Part shown: positions 24,508 to 35,865 of the stretch, in pieces
How positions within the stretch are numbered: position 1 is the first letter of the stretch
Layout of the letters: every line of letters starts with the position of its first letter
Assembly: GCA_019054805.1 (NCBI GenBank)
Contig: JAHQIY010000007.1
Location: 6,267,501-6,331,500 of the forward strand
DNA from: Brachionus manjavacas
Lineage: Eukaryota; Rotifera; Eurotatoria; Ploima; Brachionidae
Length of the DNA stretch: 64,000 nt
Direction: 5' to 3'
The notes under the pieces: generated by a model
Databases searched by the model: none
What the model saw: only the letters and a program-made list of their open reading frames with translations
Told to the model about the DNA's origin: nothing
Translations under genes and position numbers: made by a program

Positions 24508-25368
24508 AATTATAAGGTATTAACAATATGTGCAGCTTATCCAAGGCTTCTAAAGAATAGCTATTGGAGTTGGACTAGAAATTCCTTTTCAAAATAAGCC
24601 TTCGCTTATTTGAGAAGCTATGTTGTAAAATTGTACAAAATATCTATTATTAGAGTGTTTACTCTAATTGCTCTAGTTAGATAGTTGTTGGCAAGTTTTT
24701 TGGATCTGATAAACATGTTTTGTAAAAAAAGGGATTGAGTCATCCTGATGGCTAGGAATTTAGGGTTTTGTTCATAAGGAATCGGCTCATATCCGAATTT
24801 GAGCGAAACTTCTTTAAGAAAGCTAAGCTTTTTGTTTCCTAAATTAAATATAAAGTTTGATTTGCTGACATTTAATTTAAGTCTCCACATTGAGAGCCAG
24901 GGATGCAGTTCATTCAGAAATGTTTGAATTGAATCAAAGAGATATTGCCTGAAATGTACCAGACGGAGAGGTCATCGGCGAGCAAAGCCATCTAAGTTGA
25001 TTATTCTGCAGCGCAAGTAACATGATTAAAAAAGATGTTAAATAGTGTAGGTCTTAGAACGCTACCCCTGTGTGAATTTCCGTGTATGACTCATTAACTC
25101 TCACTCTGAATTCCCAACAAGAAAGGCAGTTTTCTATCCATTTTACTAAATATTTTGGAAATTGTTAATTTTTGAGTTTTTAGATTAGATCTTTATGCCA
25201 TCCTTTATCAAAAGTATTTTCTGTGTCAATGAAAATCGCACCAGTATTCTTGTTTAATTTTAAGTCGGATTTGATTGCTTGTATCAGTTTTAAGATTTGG
25301 TCATTAGTCTTGTGAAATTTTCTAGAGCCACTCTGAAATGTTGAAGTTGTGATCAAAATCAATGTTGC
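24508..25368 (-). pseudogene. Jockey-like LINE RT remnant (unit copy 3)
   Basis: Fingers and FID block at 25362-25180, thumb blocks at 24890-24618. Confidence 0.75.
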
Positions 25369-27344
25369 AGTTTACAACACTTAAGCTTTCATAATTCAAT
25401 AATATCAATTTATTTTTAGAGATTTTGAAATAAAATTCAAATAATTTATCCTAAATATTTCAATGTTTTTAATGATATGACTCTGTACCTTTCTTCGCAA
25501 GAACTTTTACAACTGTTCTCTACTTATCTAAAGTTTTTCGATTTTCGGATCGAAGTCTTTCAACTCTTAGTAATAATTCAAAAAATCCTTTCGTATACTA
25601 TATGATAGAAATAAATTAAAAGTAGAAGAAATTTTAAGGAAATCCAACTTTCATTGTTAAATAAGCTTCCTTGTATTGATGAATAATGGAATTAGATAAA
25701 AGATAAAATTAATTTGCCTTCATAATTAGTTCATTAAAAGAATTTAATAGAAAAAAAATTCAGCAAATAATCACTTTTACAAGAAAGTACTTAGCTTGAA
25801 CCAAAAAATGGTTGTTTCTTTTGTGTTGTATAAAAAAAATATTAGATACAGTTTTATTTTAATAATCACAATTTTTAAATACAATTTTGAAAATTCATTG
25901 TAAATTAAAGAATTTAAAAAAAAATTTTTTTTGTTGAAAATATGGTGAAATTGTGCAAAGTCGCTTTATTGAAATTGACAAAAGCAACAATTTAGTTTTA
26001 GATGGTTTATTCAGAAAACGTCATTTTTAAATAATAAAATAACGACTAATTACCATTTATTTTTTCAATTAAAAATTATTGCCTTAATAGAATAAGGCCT
26101 AGTCCTTACTTTGAATAAAAGTCTAGCAATAATGAGAAAAATGGAATATTATATTAAGATTGTGAGCGACATTTAATATTTTATTTATTTATTTGTTAAT
26201 CTGTGACGAGCAGAGACTCATTAATATTAAAAAGAAATTCAAAAAATAAAGGAAAATTTAGTAAATTTTCAAAAGAATAAAATAAAAAAACTGGCTAAAT
26301 AAAAATAAACGAGTGACAGCCTACACATTTTTAAATATTTGAGAGTTCAAGAAAAAAATTATTAGAGAGCAATTACACAATGAAGTTTGATATCCGAAAA
26401 CTTTTTTATACTTTTTCACTAATTTGACAACTAATGGAACAGAATCACTCAGAATATAAAAAAAAAACATGAAGGAATAAAATAAAATAAAAATTAAATA
26501 GATAAATTGTTAAAGTGATAACATACTATCTCAAAATGCTGACTCAAAATTTAATTTACTAAAAATTAAATAATTGATTACAGTTGTGATTGTGAAGATT
26601 TTTTTTCTCAAATAATTTAAAACAATTACAAATTAATTTCTTTTTAAATAAATCTGTAGGAATTAAAACCTTTCCAAATCATTTTTGTCTAAAAATAAGT
26701 CGAGGATTAAAAACAAATAAAAAAGTGAAACTAATACAATTGCGCATAAAATGAAAATTACAAGAAAAAGTTATTCTAAAATTGAACAACACATAAAATT
26801 GTCCTTTTTGTTAATTTTATGTGTTTTTATTTTTTAAAACCTTTTATTTATTCAAAATTAACTTTTAAGCGAAAACGAATAATTTTTTTTTCCAAGATAC
26901 GATTTTAAAATGATGAAAAAGATCGAATGGGTCTTAATGTGTATGCTAAATTCTGAGACTGAACTCGATTATTTTCTAAATCTGTTTCAACCAATTTCGT
27001 CAGAAAGTTCAAGTTTTAACAATTGTACCATTTATTAAGAAAATGATAAAACCAAAAAAATTCTGGAATCAAAATTGGTTTTATTTCATTCAGAAGATGA
27101 GAAAAAACCCACTGTCAAGTAGACCTTTTTGGAAAAAATTTATTAATTTAGAAAAAAAAAGGACCAAATTTAATTCCAAGTTTAATTTCAAATGATAAGA
27201 AATTAAAAAAAAATGAAGAAAAGGAAAAATCTTCGGAGAACTTTTATCTCCAACATTTAATCCTAATTCTGATTTAATTGATACTGAATAAGAAATCGTA
27301 ATGACTTATTCTAACTCTGAATTCTTTATTTTAGACTATTTTTT

Positions 27345-27640
27345 TCCTTGATTTGAATTCATTTTCAGAAAATAATATCAAAAAATTACAAGCAATTCAG
27401 AATACAGCAGCCAGATCTATCCTTAAGTTAAAATATGATACTCTCTTTTTGTGTTGAGTGAGAGATATGTTGGGACTGGACTGATTAATTCTATTCCATT
27501 GGATGTCAGACTGGTGGAGGAATACAAAGAAGGCTTCGAATAAAGATATTATTTTATTAACTTTACTTTTGTTTTTCATTTTTATTTTATTTTTTTTATA
27601 ATTTATTTTGAAGGAGCTCTAGTTCGATACAGAAAACAAA
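27345..27640 (+). pseudogene. Jockey-like LINE 3' end right of the tandem array
   Basis: Begins with gaattcattttcagaaaataatatc, as at position 13 of the window. It reads LQAIQNTAARSILKL, then after a deletion DVRLVEEYKEGFE, and ends with the gaaggagctctag motif and an A-rich tail. It lacks the SINE found in the left-edge copy, so it represents the empty form of that site in a sister LINE copy. Confidence 0.65.
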
Positions 27641-28480
27641 TAAAAAATAAATAAATAAAATAAATAAACCAATTTGTTTCCCTGGTCTTTTCAGTAGGAA
27701 ATATAATGCAAGAACAAAATCGGAAAAATGAAAAGCTAGTCAATGGTATGAAAGAGATTGTATTTGTATTTTTTACTTTTTGTAAGACTTAAAAAATCAC
27801 CAAAAATTTATTTGCGTTGTTGACTCTTTTTTATAAATAAAAAGAATTTAATTTAATTTGTCATGCATTAATCACTTTTTGAATTTATCTCATATGTTTT
27901 GTTCAACTTATTGTAAAAAAAATTTCGTTATGTGCTTCTAACTTTTGAGATGTGTTTTAATCTTTTTATATTTGTTTTTAAATCTTCACCTCAAAAGAGC
28001 ATATTCAAACATTAAATTGTTAATTTTTTTATAACCAATTTTAATTTTGCTTTATTAATTTTTCGTAAATAAATTAAAAGTTAATCGATCTTTTATAAGA
28101 AGTGGCACTTGCCTATTTATTAACCTTGAAACTCTATCTTAATCTTGATTTCATCCCAAAAGCTTTCTAAAAAATCTATAAATGTAATTGATGTTCAGGA
28201 ATTGAGTTATAAATATATTGTTAGCTTCCAAACGTCAAAATTTTAACGCAAAAAATATGTTTTCTAAGTAAATAATATTAATACTTCAATAAAAAGTTTC
28301 GAAATTCATTTAAAATTTAACTTTTAGTGAAAATATATAGCACTTAGTTATTTTTCAAAAAATCAATAAAGTTATTGCAAAATTTTTATAAAGCCAAAGC
28401 GGAAATTGATTTTATTTCAACATCATAATTTTTAATTTTTTTTTAACTAAATTTTTTTCATAACAAAGAAAAAATTTCCA

Positions 28481-29126
28481 ATGGTTGGAAAAATAGGAAT
28501 TTTGTTGATATTTTTGATTTCAGAGGTACATAAACCATTCATATACCAAATAGAATATTTATTGATGATTTTTTTCCAGTATTTAGGTATTGAAGGGACA
28601 TTATGTGAATATTATCCTTTTCATCCCAAAAACAAAACAGTCTCTTACATTTAGTAATTTTTTTTAATTCAAAAATTGAGAATTAATTTTTTCATAGCTG
28701 TAAAAATGAATGCTGTGGAGGAAAACTTCCAGTAACTAAAGAAAATTTGTGTTGTTTGACAAAAAAGTTATGGATCATATATCCTATTGTAGCAATTTGT
28801 GTAACCATTACTTTCATTATTATTCTGATAATTTTGTGCACAAAATACAAAAGACCTAAAAGTAATTTTGAGCTATAATTAATAAAAATAATAATTTTTT
28901 TTTAGAAAAAGTAAGCTCGCATCAAGTTGCTAGCCAAATTTCTAGCAATTTAAACAATGGCTTCGAGCCTGAAATGTTTTCTGTTCAAAAAAATGATCTA
29001 CCGCCAACATATGATGAAATTATTTTTTTTCAAAAGTCTAAATCAACTATTGAGATCAAAAATGATAGTGATCAAGTTTTACCGGTACTCCCGGGAATGA
29101 TATACCCTTCAAATGACAAAAATTAG
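28481..29126 (+). CDS. VOPP1/Shisa-like single-pass membrane protein with PPxY motif (4 exons)
   Basis: Exons 28481-28525, 28580-28653, 28698-28861 and 28906-29126; introns of 54, 44 and 44 nt, all GT..AG. Together they give 504 nt, 167 residues. Residues 1-15 (MVGKIGILLIFLISE) look like a signal peptide. A short extracellular part has six clustered cysteines in the order C24, C41, C45-C46, C58-C59 and one N-glycosylation sequon (NKT, residue 33). A long hydrophobic segment (about 65-87) follows, then a basic stop-transfer KYKRPKKK. The cytoplasmic tail contains PPTY (about 127-130), a ligand for WW domains. The C-Y..YC..CC....CC-plus-LW pattern before the membrane resembles VOPP1 and the related Shisa/CYYR1 group, which act on endosomal sorting and bind WW-domain E3 ligases. 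Family placement is by pattern only. No single exon is long, so simple ORF scanning misses the gene. The possible poly(A) signals follow near 29190. Confidence 0.75.
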
Positions 29127-30610
29127 TTTTTGGCTATTTAATTTAATTTTTAATAATTTGATACTAGCTTTTTTAAAATTAAAAAAAAAATTAAAATAAT
29201 AAAAATTAAAATGATACATAGAAAAATTTATTCATGTATACTTTTAAACTTTCATCTGGATAATAAAAATATTAGGTATTATGAGACTCAAAAAAATAAA
29301 ATTTAATTTTCTCAATTATGGCGAAAGAAAATTTTTGTATATTTTTTTAATTTTTTTTAAATTTTTTATTGATAAATTGATGTTTATTTTTATGATTCTT
29401 TTTGAAAATTATTAAAAATAAACAAGAAGTTAATTTGCTATGGACGGGGGAGAAACCGTCAATGGTTGACAACTTTTTTTAAATTACATTGACAAATATT
29501 TTTTTAAATCGACAAAACATTTATTATATTTTCAAATTGACTCTTTTCTTGTATAAATGATGATTAATCTAGTTTTAATTTACAAATATTTATTTTCTTA
29601 ATTGACATTTACATATATTAGTTGACAAAGTATCATTTTATCAATTGTTATTTTATTAATAAAAATAAATAATTTGATGAAATATGAAAAATAAATGAAG
29701 AAAGAAGTACTTTAGATCTTTTGTTTTGTTATTGATTGCATTTCGTCTTTTAATCCAAGAGGTCTTTATGAGGAATCACGGCAATTTTTCGCAATTTGAA
29801 GATTAAAGATAAGTGGAAAATCATTTTATCCTTATTGTTAATTTGGATCATCAGTGATGAATTAATTTAAATATTTGTATTTCTTAATAGCATATTAATT
29901 TAATATTATTTTTAAGTTAATAATTTATTAACAAGTTTTTTTTTATTTATGAAAAAGTGGTTCAGAATGTTGCTAATTTACTTTGACCATGCACGACAAA
30001 TTTCAGATCATTTCCAGAAAACTATCCGTAGGAGTTTGGGTACCAGGTTTTAAGGAAGCAAGATTTCAAGGTTCGCTAATAGATTAAAAAGTCTGTGAGA
30101 ATAAATTAAGAATAAGTTAAGAATAAATTTTACAATCGACTTCTTTCGTTGTTGAGTCCAACAACACCTGAGAAAAATATCGTTAAGAATACATGATCTT
30201 GAAAGTATTTCAAGTTGCATAATTTTATTTTGGAAACGAAATATGTAAAAAACATATTTAAAGCCACATCCATCATAAATTTTTAATTGTTTTCTGTAAA
30301 TTACTTTTTTTGTTTATTTTAATCGATTTTTCTGAAATAGTATGTTCAATTATTTATTATGAAAATATTTTTTTTTTAACTCCAAAGTATAGAATTGTAT
30401 TGAATCAATTTTTTTTATCAGAACAAAGTTTCAATCTTAAAAAGACAATTTTTTCAAATTTAAGCAAATATTTAAAGATTGGGTAAAAATCAACTCTGAA
30501 CCTTAGTCACTACAAAATCATTTTGGGCTTTTCAGATATTTTAAATAAATCACTTAAATAAAATTTACCTAATTTTGGGTTCAAGACATAAAGATTTATT
30601 ACCCAAAGAC
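29127..30610. other. AT-rich intergenic DNA
   Basis: Short stops in all frames, many A/T runs. I see no gene, RNA or repeat that can be named. Confidence 0.6.
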
Positions 30611-30611
30611 T

Positions 30612-31322
30612 CGAGTTGGATTTTAATGTTGATAAGTGCAGCTATATGGTATTCAACAACAAGTACTTTGATATTAATTTAAAAATGAATGGACTAAATA
30701 TGGGTAAGACAGAAAATGAACGCGATTTAGGTATATTGGTCAGTTCAAATCTGAAATGAAGTATGCAAGTTATGGTAGCGGCCAAAAGAACTAAAATGGA
30801 TTATAGCAACGCATGATTTGAACGCTTTAGATAATTGTCTAAAGCGTTCAAATTATTTTGTATAGTTCAATTGGTACGTTCAAGAAGCTTTAGGTGTCAA
30901 TTGTGGGACCTCATCTCGAGTACGCGGTGGCTGCTTGGTGTCCGTACACGAAGAAGGACATTTAGTTCTCGAGAAGGTACAAATACGAGCAACAAAATTG
31001 GTCAAGTCACTTAAGCATCTTTATCATATGAGAAGAGATTAGAGAAGTTGGGACTCACTACCCTGAGCAAAAGAAGAGAGAGAGGAGATATTGTCGAATA
31101 TTTCAAGATAGTCAATGGTTTAACTAAAGCGAAATGGCATAATCCAAGCAAACTTTGCGATTCGTTGTGCTGTTCTGGTCCAGCGAGGAGTATACGTGGG
31201 AACTAACACAGAATGTCCAAAAAACAGACGAGAATCAATCAACGAGAATATTTCATACTAAACAGATTAATAGACAACTGGGATAAACCACCGTGGCTCA
31301 TTATTATTATTATTATTTATGA
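30612..31322 (+). pseudogene. CR1/L2-like LINE 3' fragment with (att)n tail
   Basis: Readable in pieces: FNVDKCSYMVF, ERDLGILVSSNLK, VGPHLEYAVAAWCPYTKKD, VLEKVQIRATKLVKSLKHL, LTTLSKRRERGDIVEYFKI, and near the end REYFILNRLIDNWDKPPW. These are the standard post-catalytic blocks of CR1/L2 ORF2 in the right order, broken by frameshifts and stops. It ends in attattattattattattt at about 31301-31319, the microsatellite-like tail typical of this group. A perfect 16-bp-arm hairpin interrupts it at 30816-30853. The catalytic core is missing (5' truncation, usual for LINEs). Confidence 0.8.
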
Positions 31323-31499
31323 ATATATTCAATTTAATTATATCTAAATTTGTGTTAAGACCACTAACTTTGAGTTATACTAATAAAACATTTACTAGCA
31401 AACAACTTGTTTAAATTTTTTTCTAACATTTAAGTAAAAATCATGTGAAGCTTTTTAAAAATGGACTAGAAAGTGTTCATTAAGGTCTGTGCGTACAAT

Positions 31500-31990
31500 A
31501 AGTTTGATTGAGACAGTTCGGCCTATGAAGCTTCTTGATATCCTCGAAAAACCTAAGGAGAAGAAGCTATGAGTGATTTATGTTGTCGCAAATGGTTTGC
31601 TAGATTCAAATAAGGTGACTGAAATATAAAAGAATGTTTAACTGTTTTCAGATTTAAAGGAGACTCTGGATGCAGATACGAGTTTGAAAACCCAAGAATA
31701 AGCACAAATGTTTGACTGCTCAATTGGAACAATATTTAATAACTAGCAAGAGATTGCTAAAATTTATAAGCTCAACAGATGGGTTCCTCATTGACTAATT
31801 GAAAACGACAAAAAACAATGATTGATTACCTGCTCTTCTCTACTTTCTCTTGTAAAAAGAGCTGGATTTTGGATTTTAATTTAAAAAAATTATGAAAAAT
31901 GGATTTCATTTTATAATCCAAAAAGTCATGGCCAATGATGTGACCAAGTCGATTTTTTGATTTAATAAAGATATTATTAGAATGAAAAAG
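31500..31990 (+). pseudogene. Mariner transposase remnant
   Basis: Broken frames read CRKWFARFK, then KETLDADTSLxTQE with QMFDCSIGTIFN, then QQMGSSLTN and LLFSTFS, then NYEKWISFYNPKSHGQ. These match the helix-turn-helix, the WVPHEL-like and the DEKWI..YxNP blocks of mariner transposases in order. The catalytic aspartate of DEKW is replaced (YEKW). There are many stops, so it is inactive. It differs from the Tc1-type elements elsewhere in the window. Confidence 0.6.
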
Positions 31991-33010
31991 TTATTTTGAT
32001 TAGCTTTTTTTTAAAATAAGATAGAGTTATTTTTTACATGTAAAAAAATTGTATGAATTTTTTTAAAACTAAAAATAAACCATTTCCTCATAACAACTAG
32101 TAAAAAAGCATAGGTCTTAACAGCCGTCGGCATCACCTCTCCTGTATGAACAAATGCCTCAATCTTGAAGCAAAAATTACAATATCAAATGATTTTAACA
32201 CATTTAACAATCTTCTAAGCCATTCAAACTTGTAGTTAAACTATTTAAACTTGTAGAAAACTCAATAACTATATGATTTTGGTAGCTAAAATGATCTAAG
32301 AGGGTGATGGCGTTGTATGAGCCAAAAAGACGAATTCAATATTAAATAAAACAGAAGCTTTGACTAATTTATAGGATAAAAATTAAACTAAATATAAAAA
32401 CTTCTCATCTAAACAAAATTAAATTTCCAATATATCAATTTATTCAAAAAATAAAAAATGAAATAAAAAAAGAAATATGAAAATAATATGAAATTATTTA
32501 TTTTTTTATTAAATAGTTTTGTTTTTGTATAAATTAAACATTAATTTCTTAAAAAATTTTCTTTTAGTCATATAAAAAAGTTTTTTTTATTACATAAATA
32601 AAACTAATTTTAAATTAAATAAGTTTTAATTTTAAAATATAAAAAAATTGATTTTTATTAAAAGCTCCATTATTTGACTTAGCAGGTCTACCTCTTTTTT
32701 TCAATCGAACATTTTTTTCAATTTATGCTGGTTTTTTTGACAGATTGATACAATGTCGCTGACACTACATAGTCTTATCCTGTAATTAACATTGCACATT
32801 TTAGTAATTAGTTATTAGTTAATATTAGTTATTATTTCTTAGTTAATCCATTTTCAAGATGATTCCATTCTTCAGAATTACTTGAAGCTTGACTTGGAAA
32901 CGAGTCATTGATGAAAATTTCCATTTTGAAATAAATATTTAAAAAAGCTAAAAATCTATATGATTTAACTAAAAAGTAATCTATAGATTTTTGTCAAATC
33001 TAAAAGAAGA
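31991..33010. other. AT-rich intergenic DNA
   Basis: No coding signal. It contains A/T-rich low-complexity DNA (32395-32660) and the putative upstream region of the gene at 33015. Confidence 0.5.
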
Positions 33011-33014
33011 AGAA

Positions 33015-33404
33015 ATGAATAGAAACGAACTGAGCAGTGCAATGTCTTCGGTTGATTCTAGTGTGAGTGACAAAGCTCAATCACTCGAGGATATATTGGA
33101 ACATTTGAGGAAATATCGAAGCAAGCTCAACCGTAAGTCCAGACTAAATGAAAGACGAAGTGCATTGCCCACAATTCGATCTAAAGATAACAATAGTTTG
33201 CTAAGTCATTCGCAGGAAAACCTTAAGGGTTCGTTCGAGTCGTCAACTTGGCGCGTTATGAGACCCCTGAAATCGGCCGATATCAGAAACAAGTATCCCC
33301 TGCCAAAAGCAAATCCTGACTATCATTTCAGAAATGCAAATATTTTTCATACTGCTGGACGACCGCCCAAATCAACATTTTTGCTTCATCCAGACTGGGT
33401 TTAA
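33015..33404 (+). CDS. Unknown basic protein, 129 residues
   Basis: Single open frame from the first ATG (33015) to TAA at 33402-33404. The eight in-frame codons upstream have no ATG. There is an acceptor-like tctatag at about 32981-32987, so a 5' exon or trans-spliced leader is possible. Composition is protein-like and much less AT-rich than its surroundings. The N-terminal half has serine runs and a charged helix-forming stretch (LEDILEHLRKYRSKLNRKSR). The C-terminal half has aromatic/proline motifs (NKYPLPKANPDYHF and a terminal FLLHPDWV). No signal peptide, membrane segment or known motif. A poly(A)-type aataaa lies about 50 bases after the stop. I do not recognise the family; it is probably a real gene because its composition stands out and the frame is closed cleanly. 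Confidence 0.65.
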   Translation: MNRNELSSAMSSVDSSVSDKAQSLEDILEHLRKYRSKLNRKSRLNERRSALPTIRSKDNNSLLSHSQENLKGSFESSTWRVMRPLKSADIRNKYPLPKANPDYHFRNANIFHTAGRPPKSTFLLHPDWV

Positions 33405-34642
33405 GCTCATCAAAATTTTGTTCTAAATGAACATTTTAATCAAAATTTCAATTAATAAAATATTTTTTTAATACCATGCCAAAAAAAATTCAGTATTGCT
33501 TTATTTCTTTATGAAAGAGCCTTCCTCTTATATGAAAGAACCTCAGATATCAATTAAATTGGAAAATTCTGAAAAAAAGCCTTGAAACAAAATTACAAAA
33601 ACAATTTTTTTTGTTAATTGCAAGTACTATTTTATTTGTCAAAAAGACTTTTTAATTTTACAAACAGTTGAATTTATTAATGCAAGAAATATATTCTTTA
33701 GTGAAAAAGTCAAATTATTTATAGTGAAAGTTTTTTATTTAAAATCAAAATCAACTCTTTAATATTACATAATTTTTGGTTTATTTTTAAAATTAATTGT
33801 AATTAGGAAAATTTTTTTTTATTTAACACAATTAGTCAACCCTAATTTATCCTTTAATTAAATAATAAATTAATTATTGAAGGATAAGATATGATGGAAT
33901 CTAAATTTTATCTGATCAGTATGAACATGCTGTTTGAAATTTCTTAAATTTTTTCCAAAATTTTTTGTGCGAAACTAAAACAATTCAAATATTAATTTTG
34001 TTAGACTATATTTATTTTTATTACTAGATAAAGTCTATCGATCGTTTGGAAAGCTTTTTGAAATTTATATTTTTTATTTCATTTAAATTTAATTTCAAAA
34101 TTTAGACATAAAATTCAAAAATGATTTTTTAATAGCAAATTAATGATGCAATTTTTATCCGTGAAAATAGCAAAATATTTTTTTATTTTTAACTCTAGAC
34201 AAGCTTATTGTTTCCTGTATTCAGGAAATGTTCAAAAAATCAAGATTGATTTGATGCTTCAAATGTTTTTTTAACCTAACCTTTAAACAAATTCTTTAGA
34301 AAAGATTAAAAAAATGAAGTTAAAAAGTTTCTAGATAACTTTAAATTAATCTTCTTTTACTTGTAAATTCTATGTAGCTTTGTATTTAATTAATTAATTA
34401 GTACTAAATGTTTGTTTTCTATTTTAAGCACATATTCGTCTGTGAGGCTGGATCAAATTGGAATAAAATAAATAAATAAAGTTTAACTAATTTATTGATA
34501 TTCAAAAAACATAAATATAATAATTTAAAAAAAAACACATTAGTACTTAAGAAAATTTAGTTAATTTAATCTAAAGAAGGATATTATGAGTGGTTATTTT
34601 TGAGAATTAGATATTCTTTTGTTCGCCAGATAGCTGATCCAT
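33405..34642. other. Intergenic region between two convergent genes
   Basis: AT-rich, no gene seen. Around 34435-34485 is a short motif ending in aataaataaataaa that resembles a LINE 3' tail. Confidence 0.5.
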
Positions 34643-35316
34643 TTATACATCTAATCCCATATTGACCACATGGCCTTGTTCTTCGTTGGTGAAAAATTGC
34701 TTCATGAATTCGCTGAACAAATTGTAATCCATTTTCTTTTTGCCACCTTCGGTGATATACTCATAGGCCTTTTTGGCAGCTTCTTCCTCAATTTCCCATG
34801 TGGACATCATCACCACAAACTCATCTCTCAAGATGTTTCTGTCATCGAAAAACTCGTTGGCTCTAAACAAGGCCTTGTGCAAGCCTTCATACCACTCAGG
34901 AAAAGAACCATTTTGTCTCACGTGCAAAATGATGTCGTTCATCACATCCAGCCATTCATCTAAATCGATGGCACCGTCCTTGTTCGCATCACCTACTTCG
35001 CACAAATCCCAAAAGTACTTTTGGAAGTTTTGTTCCAAGCGTTTTCGTAAAATTTTGAGACGCGAGTTCTTTTCGGCGTCCTCTTTCGGCACAATGGTCT
35101 CCACGGCTGCCAAAAAGTCATCCCAAGTCACAATGCCGTCATTGTTGGTGTCTTAAACAATTTAAAAAATTAAATTAAAAAAAAAAATTTTAATAAATTT
35201 TATTAATTGATGCACTTGTGCAAAAAAAAATTTTTTTTAAATTTACCCAAAGTTAAATTGTAGTATTTTCTCAGTTTTTTTTCGAGAGTTTGATTTTGAA
35301 TTTGATCTCGTGGCAT
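34643..35316 (-). CDS. Calexcitin-like EF-hand calcium-binding protein (2 exons)
   Basis: Exon 1 is 35316-35247 (ATG at 35316-35314), the intron is 35246-35152 (95 nt, GT..AG), and exon 2 is 35151-34643. This gives 192 residues, the size of calexcitin and of invertebrate sarcoplasmic calcium-binding proteins. EF-hand loop 1 (residues 24-35, DTNNDGIVTWDD) is split by the intron after its first base and is complete only after splicing; it has Asp instead of Glu at loop position 12. Loop 2 (78-89, DANKDGAIDLDE) is canonical. Two further hands (around 119-135 and 153-170) are recognisable as helix-loop-helix but their loops lack the usual acidic ligands. Calexcitin is a cytosolic neuronal calcium sensor; sarcoplasmic proteins buffer muscle calcium. 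I cannot separate these two from sequence alone. No signal peptide. Confidence 0.8.
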
Positions 35317-35820
35317 TTTGATTTATTGCTTTAAAGTTAGTTTTTCTTGTTTAAACCTTTGATTTTATAGAAAGAAGAACTACTGATGAGTATTTATAGG
35401 AATTTTGAGCTATTCTTCTAGATTTATCTCACTAAGATATGGCTCGAACCGAGCATATACTTGAAAATGAATGGATATTTACTAAATTTAGCATAGTTTC
35501 TCGGCAGCAATTTCTTAATCTCGATTGGCTCGAACTCAGCCTTCTAGAAGCTGAATTCAATCAGCACTGCAATAATTATAATTCTGAAGTTATCTCAGAG
35601 CTAAAAGTTAATAGAAGCAGAATAATTTATTCTTCTCAGTCGGGTTCTCATTTTTCCTTGTAACCTAATTTTTTAAATTACATTAATTAAAACAAACGAA
35701 TTAACTATTTCTTTTCCCTTTTTTTTTTTTTTTGATCTGCACTTATTTTTCGAGATCAGATTACACTTTTCATTCATCCAGGTCTGATAAGATAAGAAAA
35801 AAATTTTTTTTTTTAAGAAT
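35317..35820. other. Upstream region of the calexcitin-like gene and 3' flank of RPL28
   Basis: An open stretch on the plus strand (35439-35663) contains repeated cg-containing words (tggctcgaac, gctcgaacc), but its residues do not resemble a protein. It lies opposite to and immediately upstream of the EF-hand gene, so it is more likely promoter DNA. A T-run at 35721-35732 follows. Confidence 0.45.
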
Positions 35821-35865
35821 ATTTTTATTAACATTTGAAGACTTGATTTTAAAATCTAAAAATGT

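Larger units (their letters stand above)
19359..27233 (+). repeat. 7.86-kb tandem unit, copy 3
   Basis: Last copy. It ends at aaaaatctt, after which unique sequence (cggagaacttttatctcc) begins. A short extra stretch near 19740-19775 distinguishes it from copy 2. Confidence 0.95.

Noticed and set aside
3640..27233. Multigene family explanation for the tandem unit
   Set aside because: All coding-like parts in the unit are broken transposon pieces; no host gene with intact frame is found.
35439..35663. 74-codon plus-strand ORF upstream of the EF-hand gene
   Set aside because: No motif; it overlaps the expected promoter of the opposite gene and contains simple repeated words.
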